Notes under the pieces: model-generated | What the model was told of the DNA's origin: nothing | The model's input: the letters and a program-made list of their open reading frames with translations, nothing else | Database searches by the model: none | Part shown: piece by piece, positions 11,881-22,884 of the stretch | Layout of the letters: each line of letters opens with the position of its first letter | Numbering within the stretch: the stretch's first letter is position 1 | Assembly: GCA_011317545.1 (NCBI GenBank) | Contig: WUJK01000002.1 | Coordinates: 3,348,001 to 3,412,000 of the forward strand | Reading direction: 5' to 3' | Length of the DNA: 64,000 nt | DNA from: Coniella vitis | Lineage: Eukaryota > Ascomycota > Sordariomycetes > Diaporthales > Schizoparmaceae | Translations under genes and position numbers: made by a program

Positions 11881-13312
11881 TTCACTAGTAATGATACACG
11901 TGGACTCTTGTTGTTGAGAGCCTCTTGCAACAAAAAATGACTTTCGAACGAGAGCCTAGGCCGTGGAAATTCCAGTCAAAAGATCAGAAACAGGAATTCA
12001 GTTGTCGATCACGAAGAACAAACCTGACTCGGCAGACGATTGAAGAATGGACGGGCAGAAATTCATGTAGAAGCGGCACATGTGGTTACGATGGTGAAGC
12101 GAGTGGATGATTTCAGGCGCAGAATACTGTAATATACCCAGTGGAATTTTGATATACAATATATGCTTTCATTTCAAGCGGATTGAAAAGTTCGGCTTGC
12201 CTATTGCAGACACCGCTTGGCCAATGTTCAAAATTTGAAGACATAGCTATCCTATCCATGTCTTTTGATCTGTTGAGAATAAGTATTCATTCCTAAATTT
12301 CAGTGGAACGCTGCATAGATACCTAGTTTGTCAGTTACACATGTCTGTGGCAATCTTCAGATATTCAGAATTGCACCCTATCATATAGCCGAGTTTTTAT
12401 ACTCTTGTACCGTCGCAGGTTCTAAAAATAGCAACGTGGGCATGGCACATTCATATCGACAATGCTCTATAAAAGTGCAATCTTGAAAAATTTATTGTGA
12501 CAAGTTCCTTGGCTTGCTGAACAATCTATTCTATTCTTTAATAGTCGATTTCTATTTTATCTGACCGCATGTTCTATAAGCTTGTCACTCGAAAGTTGTG
12601 GTCATTCTCAAGGAAATGGTCAACATTTCAAAGTTATCCTTTACTTTACATTGGTATCAACACTCCAGACACCCGGGCTGACTTTGCATGAGTTGCCTTG
12701 AACCGGTTTCTCGACTATATCCGAAGATTTACCAGATATTCTAGTGGTGACTTGACTTCGGGATTCAAAATATCTCCATCTCCACACAACTGGCTGAGAG
12801 AGGAAGCTCCGGAGTAGGCGAATCCGACAGCGCACCCGAAGCAGCCTATAAGGTGTCGCACAGGCTCTGAGAAAGTGAAAAGACACTTCCAAATGTGACG
12901 ATTCCCCTGAAGACCACGCACACAGCATGATTCTAGCTGGCAGGTGATAGCAGCAAGTAATGGTGGTTGGAGAACGCGAATGCGTGAAAACCACGACTTC
13001 GGCTGCGATGTTGCGAAATGCAGTTCCACAAAGCCAAGGAAGAAGATGCCGAAGAACCTTGACGACAATACCCTGGTTTCCAAATATGGCAGGCAGATTA
13101 CCAGTGCGCAGAAAAAGCGCTGGCTGCCACGCATTGTGTTTCCCCATTGGGACTCTGGCTTCGAACCGAGGGCATCGAGATTGATGAAGTGGTGAAGCAT
13201 TGCAGTGGCATTGAAATAGAAGAGCCATGGACACACCCACTCCAATAATCTGCTTTGCCCACCACTGTAGTCACTCTTTACACAATCCACTGTGTCTTTG
13301 ACTTTGTCCAGT
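11881..13312. other. Intergenic or protease upstream region
   Basis: 11881-12640 is fairly AT-rich with nothing recognisable. From 12641 two overlapping minus-strand frames stay open (12641-13240 and 12715-13488). The second has several hydrophobic stretches (for example FFGIFFLGFVELHFA) but no recognisable domain, and it runs antisense into the protease exon. It may be a decayed gene or chance. The right end serves as the protease promoter; no clear TATA box is seen. Confidence 0.4.
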
Positions 13313-14904
13313 ATGAAGACCGTCGTCGCTGCGTCACTCTTTGCAGCAGCGCTGGCACTGCCAGCCACCTCACCTTCACAGGCGCAGCCAGCGGCCCTCA
13401 ACAAGGTGTCGATGGGCAAGAAGCACGTCCTGACTCGAGCTGACGGCTCAGCAGACGTGGCTGGCTTCTTCTCATCGCTCAACCACACGCTGGCAAAATG
13501 GGGTTCCCCGGCGCTGCCATACTACGCACCCGTCGCCTCGCAGCAAGCCGCCGCGGCATCAGCCCGCCGCATGGCCAAGCGCCAGGCATACGAAGCGCTG
13601 ACGGACCAGTATGAAGGAACCTCGGAGGATGCCGCGTACTATGGTCCCGTTGTGGTCGGCGCAGATGACGGCAAGCCGCAGACCTTCCAGCTCATCTTTG
13701 ACACGGGCTCGTCCGATATTTGGGTCCCTGGTGCAGACTGCGGCATCGCCGACGGCTGTGTGCACCCGCTTGACCCCAAGTACGACGGCGGTGGTACTGC
13801 TCTGGGCACCAACACGTCGATTGAGTACGGCTCCGGCTCGACCGAGGGCGCCAACTACATTGACGACGTCACCGTGGCTGGCCTGACCTCGCCGAACCAG
13901 ACTTTCTTTGCCGTCTACTCTGCGTACGGGTTTGAGGAGATTGATGCGGATGGCATCTGTGGCATGGCCTTCACTTCCATTGCGCAGGACAACGGCACGA
14001 CCTTTTTTGAGAACCTCATTGCTGAAGGCGCGGTTGATGCCAACGAGTTTGGTGTTTATCTGGGCCGGATTGCCTCTGGCACCGAAGATGACTCGGAACT
14101 TGCGCTCGGCGGACGCGACAGCGCAAAGTACACTGGCGACTTCACGACCGTGCCCGTCTCGTCCGAGACGTACTGGCAGGTTGCGCTGGACAAGGTGACG
14201 GTGGATGGCAAGACAGGCGGCATCAACACTCCTGGCCAAGCTGCCATTGACACGGGCACGACGACAATTGTGGCTCCCACGACCGCAGCCCGGGAGATCA
14301 TGGCCAAGATACCCGGCGCGTATGGTTTCCCGCTCGAAGGCGAGATCCTCTAGTGAGTAGTCTTGTCCCACACAAAAACTGTCCATCTTCTTTTAGTCGT
14401 TGGGACGTTTCCAAGGCTGACCCTCTATTGTGCCATATAATAGCATCTTCCCCTGCAACACGTCCTCCGACTATGTTCCCGCCATTCAGTTTGCTGGCGT
14501 GAGCTTCCAAATCAACCCTCTGGACTTTAGCATCGGGGCCGTTTCCGACGAAGACATTGAGGACCTTGCCTTGGGCAACCAGACGATCATCAACGACCTC
14601 CAGTCGGTCGCCGCCAGCTCTGCCAGTGGCCTCTCCGACTACTGCATTGCTGGCCTTATCGGTGCTGACCTGACTGATATCGAGAACCTGTATGTCGTAG
14701 GCGATGTTTTTATCAAGAACGTAAGTCAGGGGTTTCTTCCATGTACATTGCACGCATCATTCTATTGTCAACCCTCGCCGCCAGGATGAGTATCCAGATA
14801 TCTGACAGACAACGCAACATTAGTGGTACACGGTATTCTCGTACGATGCTAGTTCTGGAAGCCCTGCTGTGCTGTTTGCACCGAGCATCGGCCAGGACTC
14901 GTAA
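13313..14904 (+). CDS. Secreted pepsin-like aspartic protease (A1 family)
   Basis: Exons are 13313-14352, 14444-14720 and 14824-14904, giving 465 residues. The start at 13313 opens a signal peptide (MKTVVAASLFAAALALPA); an ATG seven codons upstream would weaken it. A propeptide of about 70 residues ends at KR (residues 89-90), a Kex2-type site. The two catalytic motifs are FDTGSSDIW (Asp130) and AIDTGTTT (Asp313), as in bilobed eukaryotic aspartic proteases. YGSGS, close to the flap region, is present, and the C-terminus WYTVFSYD...VLFAPSIG is the usual family ending. Both introns (91 and 103 bases) have GT-AG ends. It probably acts outside the cell in acid proteolysis. It converges on the SET-domain gene 291 bases away. 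Length and motifs look complete and active. Confidence 0.93.
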
Positions 14905-15195
14905 CATGCTCTCCAAGTTGTCAAGGAGAAGTTGTATCTGGGACCCGAGGCACACATCCCAAGATAGTTCGGCCTACAAACGCCCGAGACTTGAATAGAT
15001 TTCTGAAATCTTGTCCAACACACAAATCACTTCTTGGGCTTCTGAGGCTCCATCGAGAATAGGACCGAATATTGAAGCATCAAGTTTTCCTCGTGACTGG
15101 CTTGTGACCCGAAGCCGTGTGATGAATGCTTGCTAGTGGTGCACGTTGATCTCTCAACTTGAGTAACTACAACTTCTTGCACCAAATCACCTCGC

Positions 15196-16322
15196 TCATC
15201 TGCTAGTCGAATCTCCCTCTACCCTCAACGGCCCGCACTTTTTACACTGGCACTCGAAGCCCCAACGACGAAGAACCTTGCGCCTCTCTTCAACGGGCCT
15301 ATCCAGCTGGCCAATATACGAAACCGTAATCTCTTCACCAGGCTCAATATCCGACCGGGCCCGAACTTCCATGACTCCCCCCTTCCGCCCTGTATCCCAC
15401 ACCGCATTCGGCTCGCACGAGTGATTAATACGGCTAAACGTCAAAAACAAGCCATCACCAATCTCCTCCTCGACGGGTCGCAGGTTAGACCACGTCGCAT
15501 CCGGTTCATACAGCGTCGCCGCGTTCGTGTAAAAGATGCGCAGCGCATCCTGCAGCCGCAGCGACTCGCGCCATGACAGCCGGCCGCCATCCGCATGGGA
15601 GACGTGCGCGGTGAGCAGCCGGCCGTAGTGGCTCATGAGCGGCGGCAGCAGCAGCTGCTTGCCCTCGAGCTGGAACACTGCGCGCTGCAGGCGCGGCGCC
15701 AGGGCGAGGAGCTGGCCGGCAAAGCTCTGCAGGTCCCGCACGCCCAACTTCCAGCCGCCCCGCGCGCCTTCGTTGCCGCAGGCGAGCACCGCCTTTTCCT
15801 CGAGGATGGTGCTGCCCTGCGGGATGGCGGTGGTGGCAAAGAGGCCTCTGCCTTTGCCGGGGCTGTCGAGGAGTTGGTAGAGTGGACCGCGGGAGGGTTG
15901 TTCTTCGCACTGTACGATGAGGTCGGTTATTGTGGCGTTGTGATTGGTGAGACTGGAGTCTATTCGGTTGTTTCCATTGGTTAGTTTGGGTTAATAAACC
16001 TTTTTCTTTTTCCTATTTTTTTTTTAAAAAAAAAAAGAAAAGAAAAAGAATTATCATTGGTCTTTGCCCCCAATATATGGCTTAAACCCAACATGGTCAA
16101 AAGAATCTTTTCATGAATAGGTGGTGTGGGATGATTTTGCTCACCTCGAAACCTCCGGAGCGGATCAGACTTGGCAACCGCAGCCCAGCTGGACTTGTCG
16201 TGAGCCGAATTTGTATCCCCTCGAGGAGACAGTGGCCGATTATAGTAGTATTGGATGCCAAAGTAGGAGGCATTTAGGGATATAAAACTGACAGCAACAG
16301 GCCTCCAGATAGAGCTCGCCAT
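15196..16322 (-). CDS. SET-domain (SMYD-like) protein methyltransferase
   Basis: Exon 1 is 16322-16145 and exon 2 is 15959-15196, with an intron of 185 bases and a CTAAC branch point near 15980; the product is 313 residues. Exon 1 encodes a short hydrophobic N-terminus (MASSIWRPVAVSFISLNASY...), possibly a membrane or mitochondrial signal. The SET core starts at about residue 90 with GKGRGLFATTAIPQGSTIL and has NHSCEPNA (residues 238-245) and GEEITVSYI (267-275), the S-adenosylmethionine-binding and catalytic motifs. It ends with a post-SET-like CxCxxC (Cys296, 298, 301). The substrate is unknown. An upstream in-frame ATG at 16382 would add a poly-Leu leader encoded by a CTG repeat (reported separately). 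Family assignment is strong; biological role is unknown. Confidence 0.88.
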
Positions 16323-16331
16323 CTTACAAAA

Positions 16332-16362
<31 letters not shown>

Positions 16363-16872
16363 ATACAAAACAATACACACAAGACGAAACGCTTCTTCCT
16401 AGGGGCATGGGAAAACTGGGAACATTGAAAATCATCAAGTACTATGGAGCAAGCCAGCCTTGTGAAAAATTTCCTGCTCGGCTTGCCGTTGTGGTGGGTC
16501 CAAGGCTAGAGATCGCATCGTGGAGACTATTGCCCAACTGAGGCAATCTATAAACACGAGTCATGGTTCCGGACGGTGGGGTTCACCCATATACTATGTA
16601 GATGGATAGTCCAAGGAAAGTATGTGTGTGTGCCGTGCTGGCATTGTAGGGGTAGATAGTACAGAGAGGCTGGGTCTATAGGTGCTTCAAATGAACATCG
16701 CCCCATCATGAAGAATCTCGGGGAACACAAGCCGAGCAAGAGTCTGATGATTTCACGGCCAGAGAAGTGTGGCCAACCAAGCCATCCATTAACATTATAC
16801 ATCTACAATGTCCTGCTACATAGCAAACATTGAATTCTGACTCGTTTAATGAAGCCAGAATCTCGCACATTC
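16323..16872. other. Intergenic
   Basis: 550 bases lie between the SET gene start and the end of the next minus-strand gene. I see no gene. An 84-codon frame at 16548-16802 has no supporting features. The segment should hold the SET-gene promoter and the downstream gene's 3' end. Confidence 0.5.
16331..16358 (-). repeat. CTG/CAG trinucleotide repeat upstream of the SET gene
   Basis: About nine CAG units on the plus strand read as CTG on the gene strand, immediately 5' of the SET-gene ATG. In frame with the gene they encode a poly-Leu stretch downstream of an alternative ATG at 16382. Confidence 0.8.
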
Positions 16873-17453
16873 TCAAAGAGAGGCGGCTCCCGTGCGCGAT
16901 GGGAGATTCTTCTCAATACCCTTCAGTATGCTTTCCATCCGAGCAACAGCATCTTGCTCGGCGCTGACGACCGTCTGGGCCTTGCGAAGGTAGAGATCTT
17001 GTCGCATGCCGTCCTGTGGTGCTTCCGTGGAGGTGAGCATTCTCAGTCCATACTGAGGATCGAAGGGGATATTGAAGATGGGTCGTTGCTGTAGAGGGTT
17101 GTTGCGTTGATTGCCAGCCTTGCTGTGAGAAAGGGGCAAGACACGGGGGTATTGGTCAGCGGTTCGGGATGGTGAGGACAGTCCTGTCCTCTAATGGCAA
17201 TGGCAAAAAGCAGGCAAGAGTGAGAGGAGAGGAGAAGAGCAGACGAAAGGAATAGCATGGTGGGCACCAAGACATACTCAAACTCAAGGCCTTGAACGCC
17301 GTCTGTGGTTGAGGGAGACGGCATTGTCGCCTTGGGTGTGGCCGTTGAAACCTTGGGGGTTTTTTCGAAGCGTGTGATGCCAAAAATTGATGTTTGTTGA
17401 AATATAGCTACACTTTCAAAGGGCTTGTGGGATATGCTCGAGTCTTTGCTCAT
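16873..17453 (-). CDS. Unknown 141-residue protein, two exons
   Basis: Exon 1 is 17453-17278 and exon 2 is 17122-16873, joined by a 155-base intron with a canonical GTATGT donor and CTCACAG acceptor. The combined frame gives 141 residues: MSKDSSISHKPFESVAIFQQ at the start, a Ser/Thr/Pro-rich segment, then LEFDKAGNQRNNPLQQRPIF, and a probably helical C-terminal third (DLYLRKAQTVVSAEQDAVARMESILKG, shown in part). No signal peptide, membrane segment or family signature is visible. I do not recognise it. The end KNLPSRTGAASL is basic. Confidence 0.6.
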
Positions 17454-17748
17454 GGGAGTGAGTAAGAAAAGTTGCGAGACGCAAGTATATTCTAAAGAAC
17501 GCTGGCCATCTGACCCACGGAGAAGGAGGCACGGAGAGAGATTCAATGAGCAGAAGCCTCAACCACATGAACAAAGAGAATGGAACTTGCGAAATACAAG
17601 TCGACGGGAATTTGTTGCTTGGGAGATCTCAGCAGCCTCCACCAACTTTTCTGACGGCCGTCGGCTCTTTAATACTCATCATGGCTTGGACCCCAGCATT
17701 CTTGTTTGAAGGAGGTAAAGAGGTCCCGTAGTTCGCATTCGACAGTCG

Positions 17749-18135
17749 TTAGGCGACCACATTGAGAACCTTGGCAAGACTGCAACCCAAGTCCGTCTTT
17801 GCCAATACTCTGCGTTGAGGAGCTAACCATGTCGAGCACCATACGGCAGGACTCAGAAGAGGGTCCTCGTCGTCTGGGCCAGAGATCTGCAATGCAAAGA
17901 AGCCATCAGGCCATTTTCCCCCTGCTTTCTCGCTGACGGAGGCAATGGCATGGTCAGAAGACCCGAAATTGGACGCCTTGTTGGCCAGGATGAATGGCAA
18001 TTTGGGGGGAATTCGATGGCATTTTGGCCTTTGCCGTCGCCAGAGAAACTTTGGGATGATGCGGCGCTCTGCACAGTGACGTAGGCGTGCCCATAATACG
18101 AGTAAGCACTATAGACCTCCGTAACAGGGGCTCAT
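17749..18135 (-). pseudogene. Possible broken coding segment
   Basis: Two adjacent minus-strand frames look like one protein interrupted at a C6 run near 18010. The upstream frame reads VYSAYSYYGHAYVTVQSAAS and on to KGQNAIEFP. The next frame continues PFILANKASNFGSSDHAIAS and on through WPDGFFALQISGPDDEDPLL to the stop at 17749. No Met opens the upstream part and no intron explains the switch. It could be a frameshifted gene, an assembly error in the homopolymer, or chance. No family is recognised. Confidence 0.25.
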
Positions 18136-19176
18136 CCCGGCTTTCACGTGTCATTGTGTCGGTAAGTGACCATGGACCCTTATTTCAAACAACTAAGCAC
18201 ACCCTCTTGATTCTCCATCGGACCCTGATGACAACATGTGCAGGCCAACCATTTTTCTTTCTTCCCTGACACTCTTCTACACAGTTTGGACAAGGTGCGC
18301 TGCCGTATCTTCTATTTCTCATAATCTTTTGCGGCTTGCTGCGTGACCTCCATCATTCAACGCATTGTTGACGTCCTTGGTCAATTGGCAGCCAAGAGAC
18401 AAATGTCGACAACGAGGTAGACACGCAGTTGTTATAGCTGATGCAGATTTCCAAGAAAGCCATTGCTAGGTATGATGAGTGCTGTTAAAGTGAGGTTTGA
18501 CTTGCGTACCGCCAACGAATGATCCGGAACAACTGTTCCGTTATGCAGCATCAGCATGCTTTGCTGCGTCGACAATTGGCGAGGGCTGCCAGCAATGGAA
18601 CTGTACATTTGGAGATCAAGTGTTCTAGACTGTGCCCATCACGTATATATGACTCCTTGCTTGATGTTACTGTAGCAGGGCGAGAGCGAGGGCTCAGGTA
18701 CCCAAGTACCTTGGTGCGACATGTAAGAAGGGATATCATCAACGGTCTAGACCTTCAGCGCTTACAAAAGATGGTGTTGTGACAACTAACTAGTTCTACG
18801 TAAATGCTGTGGTTGGTAATGCATAGACTACGAACAGAAAAGCAGAAAAGAAATAGCAATTGCTTCTGATGGTAATGGATAGGATCATAAATCTTTTCTC
18901 ACCAGATTGAAATACATATCTGGCGGAGCTGCACTGACCCGATGTTGACGAGCTGCGCTTGATTAGTCATTATTGAGAAGCTGTTGATATCCCTTATTAG
19001 GGTAAAGTGTTGCAAACTTGTAACGAGTCCAAACAGATACTCTCGAGTTCAAACCCACACGTGTCTATATAAACAGAGACAGCACACACTAGTCTGAGCC
19101 CATTCATTCAATCGTTCAACATTCCCAGCCTCTTTGGGGCCTCGGCTGGAACCACTCAGGCAATGAATGTCCTTCA
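18136..19176. other. Intergenic
   Basis: No gene is supported. A TATA-like sequence (tctatataaacag, about 19064-19076) faces right, but the only plus-strand frame after it (19163-19429) is the antisense of the EthD relic and has no features of its own. Confidence 0.45.
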
Positions 19177-19556
19177 TCAGGCCTTCGTAGTAGTAATCTC
19201 CCCAACCACCACCGCCGTCATCTTGGAGCGATTAAGGAAGAGCTCCTCATCAGCAGCGACGCGAGCTGCGTTCCCAGGCTGTTGCAGCCGACCAAAAAAA
19301 AAGTCTGGAATGCCCAGCGTCGGTAAATGTGAGCTCGGCCACCGCATCGCCTTGCTTGCCTCGGCCTTGCTCCTCCACCTCCTCCTCCTCATCCTGTGCG
19401 GTTCGGTGAATATAACGACGGGTATGTGACAAAGGGGAAATGTTTACCGGCTAGTTCTTTAGGCAGGTAGCTGTGTTTGGTTTCCTAATAGGCGCGGAAT
19501 TGTTCTGGTGTTGGGCCCTGGTGGCGGGAGGCGAAGATGAGAACGGTATAAGCCAT
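19177..19556 (-). pseudogene. EthD-domain protein pseudogene
   Basis: Reading minus from 19556, MAYTVLIFASRHQGPTPEQF begins like small fungal EthD/dimeric ferredoxin-type proteins. An in-frame TAG follows RAY, after which the same frame continues ETKHSYLPKELAG. A one-base shift then gives SHTRRYIHRTAQDEEEE and GDAVAELTFTDAG, and a second shift at a T9/A9 run gives IPDFFFGRLQQPGNAARVAA, then DEELFLNRSKMTAVVVGEIT and a stop at 19177. All segments are in the expected order for a gene of about 125 codons. No GT-AG introns explain the breaks. EthD proteins take part in ring cleavage or polyketide-type chemistry in some pathways; this copy cannot make a full protein. Confidence 0.7.
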
Positions 19557-20327
19557 GGTGGGCGACTTTTGTGATGATATTATGAGGAGCCGGGGAGAGA
19601 AGGTGGCTTCTGAGAAGAGATGAAGAAGCAATGGGACAGTGAGCGTAAGTTGCTTAGAGAGGTGCAAAGGCCTCAACATAATTAATTCATATTTCAAGCT
19701 TGAGATCTGCATCATACCAACCACCTTGTGCCCCAAATTAATACTCCCACATAAGTCGTATCTCGCTCTTGGTTTCTGCTGTTGGCTGTATAAATAACTT
19801 GTTTGAAAAGCTTGTTGGGCGGGCACTCCTGCATGTTGGTGGATACGAGGATGCATTAGCAGGTTGAAGATTTATTATATACTTATATAAGCATTCGACT
19901 AATTGATCTGGGTACATATCAAGTGCATAACGCGAGGCATATGAAGCACGGTAACTTTTTTTTTCGGATACGCCAGGACCTAGGAGGCGCGGTTCTGGGC
20001 AGGAATCTTTAGATATAAACGGTCTACGAAGAGAGAAACAACTATATCAGCCACAATCGTATTCCAAAAGAAAAGACGATTCTGAAACTAATGGTTAAAG
20101 AATGACCGAAGATTAAATCAAATTCCAACAACCTCCCGTAGTAACAGAACCGAACAAATAGCCAAACATCCATCTCGCTATCTATCAAACTAAAGTTCCA
20201 TTGAGTTCGATCTTTCAGAATCTAAAATGAAATAGAGGCAACACAACAGCAAGAACGCACCAAAATGGCACGGCACCCATCTCGAGGGCAATATGTAAAC
20301 GCCACCTCCAATCCACAGACAAGGTCG
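19557..20327. other. Intergenic
   Basis: This is upstream of the EthD relic and downstream of the cupredoxin gene. It is AT-leaning with no supported gene. An open frame merely extends the EthD relic upstream. A T-run lies at about 19958. Confidence 0.5.
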
Positions 20328-20876
20328 TCAATATCCGCTGAGAGGGTTGGGGTTGGGAATGACAGCGCCTCCCTGGATGACCGGCGGGATCACGGTCTTC
20401 TTGACAGTCATCGCTTTGGCCTTGTAAGCGTTCAGTGTGTTGGGCGAGTTGTAGTTCTGGTTGATGACGCCGGCCATCCCCCTCTCGCAGTAATCGGCCT
20501 GGGCGGAGTAGTACCAGATGGGCGCGTCATCCTCGACCACAATCTGGAAGACGTTCTTGGCCTGCCCCGCGTCGGTGGGCTGGAACCCGCTGAAGAAGGA
20601 GACGGGCACGTCGGCATTGGGCACGCAGGGGCTGCCGAAGGAGGACTGGGCCACGCTGTGGTCCTTGGGCAGGAAGTGCCATTCGACAATGTCGCCAACC
20701 TCAGCCACAACGTTTTGCGGGTCGAAGATGAGTTGGCCGGCGCGGCCGGCAACGACTGAGTGTGTGACTCCCGTGAGTGCGACGGTCTTGGAGGGCGCGG
20801 CGTTGTCTGCTGGGGTTGGCGCGGCGTTGACGACGGTAGCCGCCAGGATAGTTGCGATAAGAGACTTGGTGTACAT
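20328..20876 (-). CDS. Secreted cupredoxin-like protein
   Basis: The protein is intronless with 182 residues. I chose the start at 20876 because it opens a clear signal peptide (MYTKSLIATILAATVVNAAP); the longer frame from 20984 would bury it. The mature part has the plastocyanin-like fold pattern of fungal extracellular serine-rich proteins: LIFDPQNVVAEVGDIVEWHF, then LPKDHSVAQSSFGSPCVPN, and near the end YYSAQADYCERGMAGVIN. The His of KDHSV and the Cys of DYC sit at expected copper-ligand positions, but the usual GHC motif reads DYC here and the usual upstream Cys in the WYC-type motif is Tyr. Copper binding may therefore be altered or lost. It is probably secreted or wall-associated; function is unknown. 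Confidence 0.85.
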   Translation of the reverse strand: MYTKSLIATILAATVVNAAPTPADNAAPSKTVALTGVTHSVVAGRAGQLIFDPQNVVAEVGDIVEWHFLPKDHSVAQSSFGSPCVPNADVPVSFFSGFQPTDAGQAKNVFQIVVEDDAPIWYYSAQADYCERGMAGVINQNYNSPNTLNAYKAKAMTVKKTVIPPVIQGGAVIPNPNPLSGY

Positions 20877-21680
20877 GATGAACTGGTGATTAGGGTAGAA
20901 AGCTTGATGAAATGTAGCTATAAGATTGAAGAGACCGAAATGAAGGGAATATTTTGATGACTTTGGAAAGGTATTACAACACAATGTTTACAAATGCGAT
21001 GGTGATGTGAAGGGAAAAAAAAGACCAATGTCAACTGAGGGACAACGTGATCCATTTATACATAATGAGGGATGTCCGCACTCCTACCGTGTTTTGTTTT
21101 CTCTGCTAAATTTGGGCTTGATAGCTGCTCCGAGAATGATTTCTCAGAGTCATCTGTCTGTGAGGCTGTCACGCTCTTAGTGCCCGAGCTGGCGTCTGTC
21201 ATCAAATCCAAGACGGGCGTTCCTTGACTGCGCCCGCTACGCATTCTGGTGTCCCGAAGGCGAAGTAAACTTTGTAGACGGCATTGCGCCTCTTGTGGTG
21301 AGCACCAATCACTACAATGTGCCAAGCAGCTACCCATTTTCGAATTCTAATTTTGGCATAAAACCTAGTCTTGTCAGGCCCAAGGCTGGTGGTGACGAAA
21401 GCTGTGTTTTATGGTTCAACGGACTCCAAATACGGAAACTGCTATGCTATACTATGTATGGGTTCTTCTTCCTCTTGGGAGATTCGTCCAGGCGGTAGAT
21501 AGCCCTTGCGTGCCTCCCGTGACAACAAAGCTGAAGATGACATGAGACCCGAGAGTTTACTTTTGCAAGACTCTGGATGACAGGCTTGGCTTGTCAGATT
21601 TTGGATAGTGCTAGATGTCACTGGGAAAAGCAAATACACTCCCTGGCTCTGTGTCTCTGGTTTATTGATCCCCAGCATCC
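20877..21680. other. Intergenic
   Basis: This is the upstream region of the cupredoxin gene and the 3' region of the dehydrogenase gene. A 93-codon minus frame (21056-21337) is Ser/Thr-rich, lacks recognisable features and is not called. Confidence 0.45.
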
Positions 21681-22884
21681 TCACGCGACCGCCAACCCGC
21701 ATTCTGCCAACATCTCCCCAGTCCGCTCCCAGAGTCTCGTGGCTAACTCCGGGCTCTTGGCCACCGGGCCCAGCATGTTGTTCGATTCGACGCCGACGGG
21801 CATGTAAAAGGCGCCGCTCAGCAGCTGATGCCTCTGCGCCCCTGCGGCTGTCCATAGTTGACCCAGCGCCCCTTGGTCAGGGCGCAAGAGAGTCTGGCCC
21901 TTTAACCAGCTCGTGACAAGAACGAGTGTCTTTTTGGCAACACTCAAGCCGTTGACGAGATCCGTGGCGACAACGCCGGGATGGACGGAAGCAGCCAGGA
22001 TGTTTGGATGTCGCCTAGCAAACTCGGCTGCGTAGATGATGTTGGCAAGCTTGGATTGACTATGACCGTGGTTGGACATGTGCACGATTAGTTTATTGTG
22101 CCGGCTGTGCTCACAAGAAAAGAAGAAGAGGAAAAAAAGACGCCGGAGATCTACAGAACGCCTTACCCGTATCTGGTCCATGATCCCGCCACTGACTCCT
22201 GCGTTGTGCGGACCTGCTCAAAGTCAATGCCTTGCTTGGGATGTAGCCTGAAGCCTAGACTGGTCACCATGATCAAGCGAACGTCGGCACCTGGTTGCTC
22301 TGCCGTCGTGAGGAGCACAGGGGTGAGCTGCTGGATCACTAAAGCATTCTGTTTTTTCGTGTTTGTCCACGTGTCAGTTGAGCGTAGAGTTCTATCGCTA
22401 CTGGAGTATGTGCATGTTGGAGGAAGACGTACTGCAAGATGATTGACCCCAAACTGGACTTCGAAGCCATCTGGAGTCAGCTCAGCCGGCTTGGCCATGA
22501 TGCCAGCATTGCAAACCAAGATATCCAATCTGTCGTGGCTGAAGCCGCTCTTGATGGCGTCTCTGACAGAATGCAGCGACGTCATATCCATGGATAGGAA
22601 TGAGAGGCCGACAGAAGGGTTGGTCGCGTGGATTTCTTCGGTGAGCCGCTCAGCGGCAGACGCGTTCCGGCCAGTGAAGTATATATGGGTTGGAGAATGT
22701 TTGGCCAGCGCTTTCACCGTTTCTGCTCCCAGCCCAGCAGTTCCTTGGTTGCTGTCAATATACTGACTGGCACACGGTCAGCTTTGGAAGTTCACTCACC
22801 TCCAGTGACAACGATGACCTTTCCATCCAGGGATGGGATATCACGGTCTGGTGTAAAATCCGTATGGCCTGCGAGTTGCCCCAT
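21681..22884 (-). CDS. Short-chain dehydrogenase/reductase (SDR)
   Basis: There are four exons: 22884-22800, 22743-22433, 22348-22167 and 22059-21681, giving 318 residues. The Rossmann NAD(P) motif is TGGTAGLG (residues 27-34), split by the first intron, whose acceptor must be the AAG at 22746-22744; the nearby CAG would break the frame. NAGIMA follows in the usual place. The catalytic residues are Ser162 (MVTSLG) and YGQSK (Tyr192, Lys196), the latter split by intron 3. VHPGVVATDL is the typical downstream SDR motif. The family resembles retinol-dehydrogenase/WWOX-like SDRs common in fungi. The substrate cannot be told. It lies 2.1 kb upstream of a broken EthD gene on the same strand. An AG repeat (22922-22945) lies in the 5' leader. 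Confidence 0.9.

Noticed and set aside
13559..14386. 275-codon minus-strand frame
   Set aside because: It is the exact antisense of the aspartic protease exon; no domain is visible and GC-rich codon bias explains the open frame.
19163..19429. 88-codon plus-strand frame behind a TATA-like box
   Set aside because: It is antisense to the EthD relic and has no features of its own; the TATA-like word is probably chance.
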